Below, piece after piece: positions 14,113 through 20,692 of a stretch of DNA of 20,692 nt. Each line of letters starts with the position of its first letter. Position 1 is the stretch's first letter. Source of the DNA: JAGWRA01 sp035534615. Lineage in GTDB: Bacteria > Acidobacteriota > Vicinamibacteria > Vicinamibacterales > CAVVIG01. The translations under genes and the position numbers were made by a program. The notes beneath the pieces are model-generated. The model saw nothing but the letters and a program-made list of their open reading frames with translations. It had not been told where the DNA came from and ran no database searches. The stretch is taken from the NCBI GenBank assembly GCA_035534615.1, contig DATLRO010000021.1:1-20692 (forward strand). The letters run 5' to 3'.

Positions 14113-15777
14113 TCAGACCGTCGGGTCCTCGGGAGGCTCACGGAGCGAGAGGCGATCCCACGGCCCGACCCATTCGCACGGACGCCCCTTGGTCCGGTAG
14201 GAGACCAGGTCCTGCGCGACCGACAGGCTGACGTAGATGTTGATCCCCTTGAAGCTGTCGACGCCGGGTTGCTCGAAGGTGTGCCGGCAGAGCGTGGCGG
14301 CTCCGGGCGCCAGGTACACCGGCACCGGCCGGCCGGCCACCTCCACCTCGTCGTGGCGGCCCCCCGCCCGGTCGTAGACGAAGTGGGTCCGGCGCCACTG
14401 CTGCACCATGTCCACGGTGATCTCGCCGTAATGCTGCTCGATGAGCGTCATGAACGTCCAGAACCGCATGCCGCTGCTGTTCAACCCGAAGTGCGTCGGC
14501 TGCTGCATGCCGTTGCCGTGCTGGCTCATCGGGTGGGCGGGATCGTGGACGTTCTCTTCGTTGTAGCTGTCCTTCGCCTCGACATTGTTGGTCGAGGCGA
14601 TGTAGCGGGCGTTCTTCTCGCCCATGTCGCCCGGCCGGCGGATCGCGTAGCGCGCCTGCCCGTGCTGGTCGGCCGGGATGCTCTCCACCACGAAGGCGTC
14701 GCTGCCGTCGGAGATCACCCAGTTGACGCCGCGCGTGCACTTCCCGATGACGATCTTCAGGCCCGATTTGGCCCGATATGCCGGCCGGCCGACCGTCAGC
14801 AGCTCCACCGCATGTTTCGCGCTGTCGGCGAAGGCGGCCGCGTAGAAGTCGCCCACCTGCCAGTCCAGGGCGGCCCGACGATAGCCGGAAAACGGCCGGG
14901 CCAGCGTCGGGCCGAGGATGCCGAGGCCTCCGCCCGCATAGCCGCTCACCGTGACCCCGCGATCGTTCTGGGCATGCTCGCTGCCGATCTCCCCTGCCGA
15001 GTCCGTGACGGTGAACGGATGCGCGCGGCGATCGCTCGGGTGGGCGACGAACGTGACCAGATATTCCTGCGGGAAGAAGTGCTGATCCTCGGAGCTGACG
15101 TGGATGGCCCTGCCATCCCGCGTCGCCCCGCTGAGCATCACGGCGCCGCTGCAGCAATGGACGATCTCGTCTTCCGGAGCCAGGGCGGCCGTCTCGGACA
15201 CGGGCGGCCTGCCCATGAGTCCGAAATAGCTGTTGATCATCAGGATCTTGTCGAAATGGCTGAGCTCGTGCGGAAACGCCGACGCGGCCAGTTCGGCGGC
15301 GGCGCCGTCGGCGATGCCATGCATCACCTCGAGCGCTTCCGGCACCAGCGCGTCGTAGTACGCCTCCTGCTGGCGCAGGTAGGCGGCCATGACGACCGGG
15401 CTCCCCTGGATCGGCAGCAGCTCCCGATACCACCCTTCGTAGACCATCCGGATCAGATCGCCGGCCCGTTCGCCGTATTGCGTGCCGATCTGACGCCAGG
15501 ACCCGCGCAGCTGGCCGAGGTAGCGCGGATGCGGGTCGTAGGCCGGGTAGCCCTCGGCCCGATAGTAGTCGGCGAGCCGGCTGCTGTGGCCGGTCCACTC
15601 CGGCGGCCGGCTGTCCCGGCGGGCCGGCCGGCCGGATGGAACGATGGGGAGCGGCGCCGCGGATCCGCCGCCGGCCGTCAGCGCATCGGTCGATACGGCG
15701 GCCGCACCGGCCGCCGCCAGCTTCATCCACTCCCGTCGGGTGAAACGCGTCGCGTCCTTCGATTCATCGGACTTCAT
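14113..15777 (-). CDS. Tat-exported C45-like Ntn hydrolase / acyltransferase family protein
   Basis: The 554-aa protein starts with a twin-arginine signal (FTRREWMKLAAAGAAA, residues 12-27), so it is folded before export. The body resembles the C45 autoproteolytic acyltransferase/hydrolase family (acyl-CoA:6-aminopenicillanate acyltransferase type): RGSWRQIGTQYGERAGDLIR near 91-110, then VHCCSGAVMLSGATRDGRAI (206-225) where a Cys would become the N-terminal nucleophile after self-cleavage, then downstream Gly/Asn-rich blocks. Two adjacent cysteines (208, 209) occur at the expected site. Substrate is unknown; amides or N-acyl compounds are possible. I chose the ATG at 15777 for its AGGAGAGG ribosome site and because it places the Tat motif at the N terminus. 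Family membership is judged from motif pattern only; export is the more secure call. Confidence 0.65.
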   Translation of the reverse strand: MKSDESKDATRFTRREWMKLAAAGAAAVSTDALTAGGGSAAPLPIVPSGRPARRDSRPPEWTGHSSRLADYYRAEGYPAYDPHPRYLGQLRGSWRQIGTQYGERAGDLIRMVYEGWYRELLPIQGSPVVMAAYLRQQEAYYDALVPEALEVMHGIADGAAAELAASAFPHELSHFDKILMINSYFGLMGRPPVSETAALAPEDEIVHCCSGAVMLSGATRDGRAIHVSSEDQHFFPQEYLVTFVAHPSDRRAHPFTVTDSAGEIGSEHAQNDRGVTVSGYAGGGLGILGPTLARPFSGYRRAALDWQVGDFYAAAFADSAKHAVELLTVGRPAYRAKSGLKIVIGKCTRGVNWVISDGSDAFVVESIPADQHGQARYAIRRPGDMGEKNARYIASTNNVEAKDSYNEENVHDPAHPMSQHGNGMQQPTHFGLNSSGMRFWTFMTLIEQHYGEITVDMVQQWRRTHFVYDRAGGRHDEVEVAGRPVPVYLAPGAATLCRHTFEQPGVDSFKGINIYVSLSVAQDLVSYRTKGRPCEWVGPWDRLSLREPPEDPTV

Positions 15778-15849
15778 CGCGTGCCTCTCCTGCTCCGGCC
15801 CCGAGCGGCCCGATTGGGGATGTTCCACCGCCATGCCCTGTGGGTCCTC

Positions 15850-15878
15850 ACCATACATCCGACCGCAGCCCCACGCAA
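15850..15878 (-). promoter_or_regulatory. candidate sigma-70-type promoter for the Tat hydrolase gene
   Basis: On the minus strand TTGCGT (complement of 15873-15878) and TATGGT (complement of 15850-15855) are separated by 17 bp. Transcription would start near 15843, about 65 nt before the ATG at 15777. The matches to TTGACA/TATAAT are partial. Confidence 0.3.
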
Positions 15879-16027
15879 CGGGCCGTGCAGCTCCCCCCTT
15901 CGCACCGGGAGCCACGGGACTGTCCATCAACAGACGTCCTCAGACAATTTCATCACACGCGCGGGTCGATGCGCCCCGCGAGTCCCCGCGTCGGTCAATC
16001 CGCCCATCTTGCCTGCGGCCGTTCATG

Positions 16028-16060
16028 CCATCATGCTGTCGAGGCATGATGGTCGACAGC
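16028..16060 (+). promoter_or_regulatory. two interlocked, mutually exclusive inverted repeats over a start codon
   Basis: Repeat A pairs CCATCATGC (16028-16036) with GCATGATGG (16044-16052), loop 7 nt. Repeat B pairs GCTGTCGA (16035-16042) with TCGACAGC (16053-16060), loop 10 nt. The two stems share bases and cannot form together. Stem A buries the tandem start codons ATGATG (16046-16051) and part of the GAGG ribosome site. Stem B leaves ATGATG in its loop. As RNA this could switch translation; as DNA it could be a compound operator. Confidence 0.5.
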
Positions 16061-16618
16061 CGGCTCATCACGATACTCTGGCTCGTCTTCGTCGCGTACT
16101 GGGCCATCTCGGCCATCGGCACGAAGCGCAGTGTCGGCCCGCGGGCATGGCGGAAGGAAATCGGGATACGTGTCATCGTCGTCCTGCTCGTGCTGCTCGC
16201 GCTGCGCGTCCCGGCCGTGAGGCAGGTGCTGCGGCACACACAGGCATATGCGGCCCGCGACAGGCTCATGGGCCTCATCGGCGTCATGTGCTGCGCGCTT
16301 GGCGTAGGACTGGCGATCGTGGCCCGGGTCCATCTCGGCCGGAACTGGGGCATGCCGATGTCCCGCAAGGAGGATCCCGAGCTTGTCACGACCGGCCCGT
16401 ACGCGTTCGTGCGCCATCCGATCTATGCCGGCATGCTCCTCGCCATGCTCGGTTCAGCGATCGGTGAGAGCGTCTTCTGGGTGCTGCCGCTCATGCTGAT
16501 CGGCGCGTATTTCATCTACAGCGCGCGGCGCGAGGAGCGGCTCATGAGCGAGCAATTCCCGGAACAGTATCCGGCGTACATGAAGCGGACGAAGATGCTG
16601 CTGCCCTTCGTGCTGTGA
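16046..16618 (+). CDS. isoprenylcysteine carboxyl methyltransferase-like membrane protein
   Basis: The 190-aa protein has about four or five hydrophobic segments and the C-terminal ICMT/phospholipid-methyltransferase signature: LVTTGPYAFVRHPIYAGMLL followed by EERLMSEQFPEQYPAYMKRT. The RHP and EE residues belong to the S-adenosylmethionine pocket in this superfamily. Bacteria lack prenylated CaaX proteins, so the true acceptor (a lipid, quinone or small molecule) is unknown. Starts at 16046 and 16049 (tandem ATG) follow GAGG; 16049 has the better spacing and an ATG at 16025 is also in frame. The start region lies in the two overlapping inverted repeats at 16028-16060. It is divergent from the Tat hydrolase gene and convergent with the oxidoreductase gene. 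Confidence 0.82.
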   Translation: MMVDSRLITILWLVFVAYWAISAIGTKRSVGPRAWRKEIGIRVIVVLLVLLALRVPAVRQVLRHTQAYAARDRLMGLIGVMCCALGVGLAIVARVHLGRNWGMPMSRKEDPELVTTGPYAFVRHPIYAGMLLAMLGSAIGESVFWVLPLMLIGAYFIYSARREERLMSEQFPEQYPAYMKRTKMLLPFVL

Positions 16619-16638
16619 ATGACGCGTCGGGCGAAGGA

Positions 16639-16672
16639 GTGTCCAGCGACTCTCCCGCCTGCGGGTGGACAC
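16639..16672. terminator. hairpin between convergent genes
   Basis: GTGTCCA (16639-16645) pairs with TGGACAC (16666-16672), with an inner CCCG/CGGG stem and an 8-nt bulge on one side. It sits in the 60-bp gap between the methyltransferase-like gene and the oxidoreductase gene, both of which end here, so it could terminate both. No T-tract is present. Confidence 0.45.
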
Positions 16673-16678
16673 GCCGCA

Positions 16679-18163
16679 TCAGATCCCTGCCTCCTGGCTG
16701 AAATACTGGTAATCCTCGCGCCACCCGCCCCGGCCTCGGCCGATGGCGCGGTAGTCCTCGATGAACTCGATCATCCGGATGTATTTGACCATCGTGAACC
16801 CCAGCTGCGTTTCCACGCGGAGGCGGAGCGGCGCGCCGTGGGGAACCGGGAGCGGCTGGCCGTTCATCTCGTACGCCAGCATCGTCTGGGGGTCGTTCGC
16901 CGCCTCGATCGCAATCGTGCCGTAAAAGTATCCGGGGCCGTGGCTGTGAGGCTCGGAGGTGGATTTGTTGTCGTACGCGTGAAACAGGATGAAGCGGGCG
17001 GACGGCAAGGGGCGACACAGGTCGAGGATGTGGCGGAGTGACACGCCCCCCCACTCGGCCACGCCAGACCAGCCCTGAATGCAGCAATGCTTCGTGATCT
17101 GCATCTGCTTCGGCATGGCACGAAGATCCGTGAGACTCACGCGCAGGGGCGTTTGGACCAGCCCCCCCACCTCCAGGCGATAGTCTGCGAATTGCCGGCG
17201 CACGAGCGCCAGATAGGCGTCCTCGGCCGGCGGTCGCCCGTTCACCCAGAAGAACGCTGAGATGTCGGCTGATGAATATTCCTGCACGGAGGCGTGATGG
17301 CCGAAGAACCATCGGCGGAGCGGAACCGTGATCGCGTCGGTTGTTCGCTGGACCATCCGGGGGCGACGAACGGACCATCGAGTGGCTGCGACGTGGATCG
17401 CCACGATGACGCCGAGGCCAGCCAGGCCGGCCAGCAGGGCGCCGTTCAGATCAGGGTGCCGGGTCTCACCCAGCACGATCATGGCCAAGCCCGATCGGAA
17501 TCCATGCAGCGCGACCATCGTCACGTGGATGACGAAGAACGCGGCAAATGCGCACAGGCAGAGAAAATGGATGCTCCTGGCGGATTGCCGCCCGCGGAAG
17601 ATCCGCGGATAGCGTGGGAAGCGCGCGGCGATCGCGGGTGACATCGCCAGGCCGGTCGCGATGCTGAGCGGCGCCAGCAGGAAGACGACGCCCGCGTACG
17701 AGAGCTGCTGCAGCGGATTGTAAGCGCCCGGGGTCTCGACGACATGCAGGGTTGCGTAGCGGAGCAGCGTGTGCCAGGCGCCCGGAACGATCTGCCAGGA
17801 AGTCGGAACCAGCCGGTGCCACTCGGGAGTCGCGAAGAGCATCACGACGTACACGAGTCCCGTCGCCAGCCAGCCCGCGTCGGCCAGAAAGTGCCAATGG
17901 CGTCCAACGCCGAGAGTCTTGTGCCCCGGAAGGGCGATCCACGACGACCACGAGGCTTCCTCGTCGCTCGCGGTCCAGAGCTGGCCATCGGGTCGATGTC
18001 GTTTCGAGAAGGAGAGCCACTCGCTCCCGGGCAGGCAGTCATCGTGCCAGTAGAACTTCGGGTGTGCGCTGAGAATCTCCAGACCGCTCCGCATCAGCAG
18101 CGAGAGCAGCAGCAGGTTGAAGAAATGCGTCGCGCGCAACCAGAGCGGAAAGTCGAGCGTCAC
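16679..18163 (-). CDS. fused b-type cytochrome / molybdopterin-dependent oxidoreductase
   Basis: The 494-aa protein joins two modules. Residues 1-265 form a cytochrome b561/DUF4405-like membrane part with about five helices (near 11-28, 93-113, 154-176, 198-222, 243-263) and candidate heme-ligand histidines in helices (His13, His199, His213, His220). Residues about 300-494 form a sulfite-oxidase-fold molybdopterin domain: LRAMPKQMQITKHCCIQGWS, where Cys361 fits the Mo-ligating Cys (compare CVEAW in MsrP/YedY), then VPHGAPLRLRVETQLGF and MVKYIRMIEFIEDY. This resembles an MsrP/MsrQ pair fused in one chain. Substrate is unknown. I chose the GTG at 18163, which has GAGGTG upstream. It follows the flavoprotein gene by 49 bp on the same strand, suggesting electron flow from NAD(P)H through FAD and heme to Mo. 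Confidence 0.87.
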   Translation of the reverse strand: MTLDFPLWLRATHFFNLLLLSLLMRSGLEILSAHPKFYWHDDCLPGSEWLSFSKRHRPDGQLWTASDEEASWSSWIALPGHKTLGVGRHWHFLADAGWLATGLVYVVMLFATPEWHRLVPTSWQIVPGAWHTLLRYATLHVVETPGAYNPLQQLSYAGVVFLLAPLSIATGLAMSPAIAARFPRYPRIFRGRQSARSIHFLCLCAFAAFFVIHVTMVALHGFRSGLAMIVLGETRHPDLNGALLAGLAGLGVIVAIHVAATRWSVRRPRMVQRTTDAITVPLRRWFFGHHASVQEYSSADISAFFWVNGRPPAEDAYLALVRRQFADYRLEVGGLVQTPLRVSLTDLRAMPKQMQITKHCCIQGWSGVAEWGGVSLRHILDLCRPLPSARFILFHAYDNKSTSEPHSHGPGYFYGTIAIEAANDPQTMLAYEMNGQPLPVPHGAPLRLRVETQLGFTMVKYIRMIEFIEDYRAIGRGRGGWREDYQYFSQEAGI

Positions 18164-18212
18164 GGCGACACCTCGCTCGGCATGTGCTGTACGGCTGACG
18201 GCAGGCGAACAG

Positions 18213-18929
18213 CTAATATCCGGCGAACTCCTCGGCCCGGACGTTGTCCGGGTCCGCTCCGGCGCTCGACAGCGCTTCCGACATCGCCTTCACGAAGACG
18301 CCCGGACCTGCCACGTAGAAGATCGCGGTCCGGAGATCCACGCGCACGTGGTTCGTGATGAACGCGGCGTCGACGAGGCCGGTCAGGTGCTCCCAGGGCT
18401 CGCCGGGCGCCGGCTCCGTGATCGTCGCCAGCAGGTGGAAGCGCGGGTGCTCGCGCGCCCAGCCGGTCAAATCGGCCATGAAGGCCGAGGCGGCTGCCGT
18501 ACGGTTCGAATAGACGAGGGTGAGATCGTGCGGCAGCTTCCGCTCGACCGCATCCTGAATGATGCTGCGGAACGGCGTGATCCCGATGCCGCCCGCCAGG
18601 AACACCGCCGCCTTCGACGCATTCTGATGCAGCGTGAACGAACCGCACGGGCCGTCGAGGTCGACCTCCGTCCCGAGCGGCATCTCCATCAGACTCCGCT
18701 TGAAGGCGCTGCCCGTCAGGCGGGTCGCGAACATCAGCCGCGGATCGGCGGGCGACGAGGCAATCGAGAAGGTTCGCACCGCCCCCTTCTCGTCCTCATG
18801 AAGAGGAGCGGGAATCAGGAGATCGCAGGTCTGGCCGGCTTTGAACGTCAGCCGGCCTTCGCCGGGTTCGACCACGAAGGCCCCCGTCCCCGTGGCCGGC
18901 TCGAAACGCTTCACCAGGTGTGCCCGCAC
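18213..18929 (-). CDS. ferredoxin-NADP reductase-type FAD oxidoreductase
   Basis: The 238-aa protein has the FNR fold: an N-terminal FAD barrel with RTFSIASSP (52-60; the RxYS-type flavin motif with Phe), DGPCGSF near 92-98, and a C-terminal NAD(P)H domain with GGIGITPFRSI (113-123), FYVAGPGVFV and the terminal EEFAGY, where the last Tyr would stack on the flavin. There is no [2Fe-2S] domain. I placed the start at GTG 18929 because AAGGAGG lies 8 nt upstream and the family homology begins there; ATG 18962 would overlap that ribosome site and add a Lys/Glu-rich leader. Immediately upstream of the cytochrome b/Moco gene, it is the likely cytoplasmic electron donor. Whether NADH or NADPH is used cannot be told. 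Confidence 0.88.
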   Translation of the reverse strand: MRAHLVKRFEPATGTGAFVVEPGEGRLTFKAGQTCDLLIPAPLHEDEKGAVRTFSIASSPADPRLMFATRLTGSAFKRSLMEMPLGTEVDLDGPCGSFTLHQNASKAAVFLAGGIGITPFRSIIQDAVERKLPHDLTLVYSNRTAAASAFMADLTGWAREHPRFHLLATITEPAPGEPWEHLTGLVDAAFITNHVRVDLRTAIFYVAGPGVFVKAMSEALSSAGADPDNVRAEEFAGY

Positions 18930-18937
18930 AGGCGATT

Positions 18938-18944
18938 CCTCCTT
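18938..18944 (-). promoter_or_regulatory. Shine-Dalgarno that moves the flavoprotein start to GTG 18929
   Basis: The minus strand reads AAGGAGG, then AATCGCCT (8 nt), then GTG at 18929. The in-frame ATG at 18962 lies upstream of this site and has no comparable one. Confidence 0.7.
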
Positions 18945-19056
18945 CTTCCTTCTTCCCGGCATCCGCCGCCAGCCGCTGCTCCCGGTCCGGAATCCTCCGC
19001 GCCGCCGAACTCGATGAGCGCCGGCGGAAGCTCCGGAATCCAGGCGGTGAGCAACA

Positions 19057-19710
19057 CTAGATCAGCTGCCGCCGAACGGCGTGAGTCACCGCCTCGAGCC
19101 GATTGTGGGTGCCGAGCTTCTGATTGATGTGGTGGAGATGATTCCGCAGCGTCTGCGGGCTGATGTTCAGGTCGTGCGAGAGATCGGAGGGCTTCCGGCC
19201 TTCCGACAAGCCCCGGAGCACCCGCCGTTCCTGCTCGGACAGCGGCATCACCGGGGCGGGCCGCAAGCCGTCGTTGGACATCGCGAGGAGCTGCTTCGAC
19301 GCTTGAAGCATCCGCCGCACGAGCTCGTCCATCCGCTTCCGGTCGGTGATATTACGCGCGAAATGCACGATCCGGCGCCGTCCGGTTCTGGGATCTTCGT
19401 GAACCACCGTGGACAGATTGATCCAGAGCAGCCGGCCCGAGCGGGTCTTCACTTCGAGGTCGAAGTTGGGGATGACCGTGTGGTGCGCGGCGCAATCGCG
19501 CACATGACAGTGGTCCGTACACACCAGCGTGCCGAGCACGCCTCGCCCTTTGAACAGGTCGAAGCAGGTCCTGCCAATCGCCTCGTCTCGCCGAAACCCG
19601 AACAACGCCTCGGCACTGCTGTTCCACGAGCAGATCTCACCGCCGTCGGTGACCGTGAACGCGGCATCGGCCGCCTGCTCCAGGAACTCGAAGAGATCGC
19701 GGTCCAACAT
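19057..19710 (-). CDS. PAS domain-LuxR/GerE-type transcriptional regulator
   Basis: The 217-aa protein has an N-terminal PAS domain (about 5-120: AAFTVTDGGEICSWNSSAEA, FGFRRDEAIG, ending ARNITDRKRMDE), a helical linker and a C-terminal GerE helix-turn-helix (about 155-217: LSEQERRVLRGLSEG, ISPQTLRNHLHHINQKLGTH). The PAS domain contains a C-x3-C-x4-C cluster (Cys64, 68, 73) with His67 and His69, which could bind metal or heme or sense redox state; similar Cys motifs occur in other PAS regulators. There is no receiver domain, so it is a one-component regulator. ATG 19710 places the PAS domain at the start, but its ribosome site is weak and GTG 19728 is an alternative. It lies upstream of the flavoprotein/Moco genes in the same orientation and may control them. 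Confidence 0.85.
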   Translation of the reverse strand: MLDRDLFEFLEQAADAAFTVTDGGEICSWNSSAEALFGFRRDEAIGRTCFDLFKGRGVLGTLVCTDHCHVRDCAAHHTVIPNFDLEVKTRSGRLLWINLSTVVHEDPRTGRRRIVHFARNITDRKRMDELVRRMLQASKQLLAMSNDGLRPAPVMPLSEQERRVLRGLSEGRKPSDLSHDLNISPQTLRNHLHHINQKLGTHNRLEAVTHAVRRQLI

Positions 19711-19953
19711 CGCGGTCAGGCTCGACACGCAGGCCGTGTGAGATTCCAGTATAGCCCACCTTCCGCAGCCTGCTTCGACGGGTCCCGCACCCGCGGGACC
19801 AGCGCCGTCATGACACACGGCCATCCATGGCCGGTCGCCGTTCCCCGTCCTCCCGCCGCTCGGCCTCCCGCTCTGCGCGCTCATGGCCCGTCCGCCGGAA
19901 CGGCGGGACCGGCCAGACGGTGAACGCCAGCGACGCCGGCCTCGGCATGGGCG

Positions 19954-20361
19954 TCAGCGGGTCCGCCGGGCCCGATCGGTCGCCACGCTCCGGTGCGATG
20001 CCGGCCGGCGGCCCTGCTTCGCCACCAGGTAGGCCTGCAGCACCACGGCGTTGTTGTGCTGCTCGTCGTGCGAACTGTAGACGAGCGTGACGGCCCCGCG
20101 ACGAGCGGCCGACAGGATCGGCCGCCACGCGTCCGGACGCGACTCGAGCTCGCGGACATACCGTCTCCGGAACTCGTTCCATTTCTCCGGATCGTGGCTG
20201 AACCACTTTCTGAGTTCGGTCGTCGGACCGACCTCCTTCAGCCAGTCGTCCAGGCGCAGCTTTTCCTTCGTGAGGCCGCGGGGCCAGAGTCTCTCGACGA
20301 GGAAGCGCCTGCCGTCGGCACGCGACACCGGGTCGTACGCGCGTTTCACCCTGATCGCCAT
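19954..20361 (-). CDS. DUF488 family protein (YeaO-like)
   Basis: The 135-aa protein starts MAIRVKRAYDP and carries the family blocks FLVERLWPRGLTKEKLRLDD, KEVGPTTELRKWFSHDPEKW and VTLVYSSHDEQHNNAVVLQA. DUF488/YeaO-like proteins are widespread and cytoplasmic; their biochemical role is not established. The length is slightly above the usual 115-120 aa because of a basic C-terminal tail. Two in-frame ATGs (20367 and 20361) are possible: AGAG abuts the first and lies 6 nt from the second, so I chose 20361. If 20367 is used, it overlaps the TGA of a short upstream frame as ATGA. Bases 19711-19953 between this gene and the PAS regulator hold no gene that I can see. Confidence 0.85.
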   Translation of the reverse strand: MAIRVKRAYDPVSRADGRRFLVERLWPRGLTKEKLRLDDWLKEVGPTTELRKWFSHDPEKWNEFRRRYVRELESRPDAWRPILSAARRGAVTLVYSSHDEQHNNAVVLQAYLVAKQGRRPASHRSVATDRARRTR

Positions 20362-20363
20362 CG

Positions 20364-20459
20364 TCATCTCTGGTGCTGCGCGGACGGTCCTGACGTCACC
20401 CCGAAGACCCCGGGATCGGCGGCGTCCAACATCACGGTCTCCTGGCCGAAGGTGTCCAC
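20364..20459 (-). CDS. possible short ORF or gene remnant overlapping the DUF488 start
   Basis: A minus-strand frame reads VDTFGQETVMLDAADPGVFG and ends with a TGA at 20364-20366 that overlaps the ATG at 20367. Nearly every third codon position is G or C, which resembles real coding sequence here. Candidate starts are GTG 20459, GTG 20435 or ATG 20432, the last preceded by AGGAG. I recognise no family. It may be a small protein coupled to DUF488, a decayed gene end, or chance in GC-rich DNA. Confidence 0.25.
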   Translation of the reverse strand: MDTFGQETVMLDAADPGVFGVTSGPSAQHQR

Positions 20460-20481
20460 GATGCGGACCGAGCCCGTTGAA

Positions 20482-20692
20482 TCAGAACGGCGTGTCGGTG
20501 TCGCACCGGCTGTAGTGCCCGGACACCGAGCGGCGCAGGAAGCCGGACGCCACCATTTCGTCCAGCATCCGCTCGCACTCGCGTCCCTCGAGGCACCAGA
20601 GTCTGCCGGCCTGGGCCACTGTCAGCCGAAGCCCGGGCATCTCCAGGAATCCGCTCCTGATCTGCTGCCGCGGCGTCAGTCCGGCCGTCAGC
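20482..20692 (-). CDS. C-terminal part of a small winged-helix-like protein, cut by the window edge
   Basis: On the minus strand an open frame enters from the right edge and ends with TGA at 20482-20484, giving 69 residues with no start in the window that fits. It reads FLEMPGLRLTVAQAGRLW, then LDEMVASGFLRR and a short tail. The pattern of a helix, a turn with LTVAQAGRLW, then a DExVxxGFL helix with a basic wing resembles the winged-helix DNA-binding segment in small uncharacterised proteins. It may be a DNA-binding regulator, but the 5' part is missing. Confidence 0.6.
   Translation of the reverse strand, partial: LTAGLTPRQQIRSGFLEMPGLRLTVAQAGRLWCLEGRECERMLDEMVASGFLRRSVSGHYSRCDTDTPF

Noticed and set aside
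14014..16467. 817-aa open frame on the plus strand
   Set aside because: Antisense to the Tat hydrolase gene; no domain features.
18930..18962. ATG 18962 as the start of the flavoprotein
   Set aside because: The extra leader overlaps the AAGGAGG site that serves GTG 18929, and the family fold starts after that GTG.

Overview
This is a GC-rich window, with G or C at most third codon positions and many long antisense shadow frames, from a Gram-negative bacterium. A porin, an exported substrate-binding protein, a lipoprotein and a Tat-exported enzyme all imply an outer membrane and periplasm. An orphan FtsX/MacB-type permease of the 'acidobacterial duplicated orphan permease' (ADOP) kind at 11.5-14.0 kb makes Acidobacteriota (Vicinamibacteria-like) the best guess. 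That assignment is inference from gene families, not from a marker gene. No rRNA, tRNA, CRISPR array, insertion sequence or phage gene was seen.

Layout, left to right. (1) 1-331: a 77-bp tandem repeat in four copies that runs up to the start of a six-Asp-box beta-propeller gene, which is translationally coupled to a small MoaD/ThiS-like ubiquitin-fold protein ending in Gly-Gly. (2) 1.99-3.9 kb: a large MscS-family mechanosensitive channel. (3) 3.95-4.8 kb, minus strand: a DUF5946-like protein and a cysteine-rich lipoprotein. (4) 4.8-5.3 kb: a 514-bp gap holding a low-complexity repeat, a possible small ORF, two dyads and a near-perfect sigma-54 (-24/-12) promoter. (5) 5.3-11.4 kb, plus strand: an outer-membrane porin followed by urtABCDE, a complete urea/short-amide ABC importer. 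(6) 11.5-15.8 kb, minus strand: the ADOP permease and a Tat-exported C45-like Ntn hydrolase. (7) 16.05-16.6 kb, plus strand: an isoprenylcysteine-carboxyl-methyltransferase-like membrane enzyme whose start codon lies in two overlapping, mutually exclusive inverted repeats. (8) 16.7-19.7 kb, minus strand: a membrane cytochrome b/molybdopterin oxidoreductase fusion, a ferredoxin-NADP-reductase-type flavoprotein and a PAS-LuxR regulator. (9) 19.9-20.7 kb, minus strand: a DUF488 protein, a possible short ORF and the C-terminal part of a small winged-helix-like protein cut by the window edge.

How the parts work together. The clearest functional unit is region 5: the porin would admit the solute through the outer membrane, UrtA would bind it, UrtBC would carry it across the inner membrane and UrtDE would power transport. 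The sigma-54 element directly upstream suggests nitrogen control. Region 8 reads as a redox module, NAD(P)H to flavoprotein to heme b to molybdenum cofactor, possibly controlled by the adjacent PAS regulator. The other genes look like independent units.

Most novel-looking signals: the interlocked hairpins at 16028-16060, the sigma-54/porin/urt arrangement, the Asp-box plus ubiquitin-fold pair behind a 77-bp repeat array, and the fused b-type cytochrome/Moco protein with its flavoprotein and PAS regulator. I did not find a clear-cut undescribed defence or mobile system.
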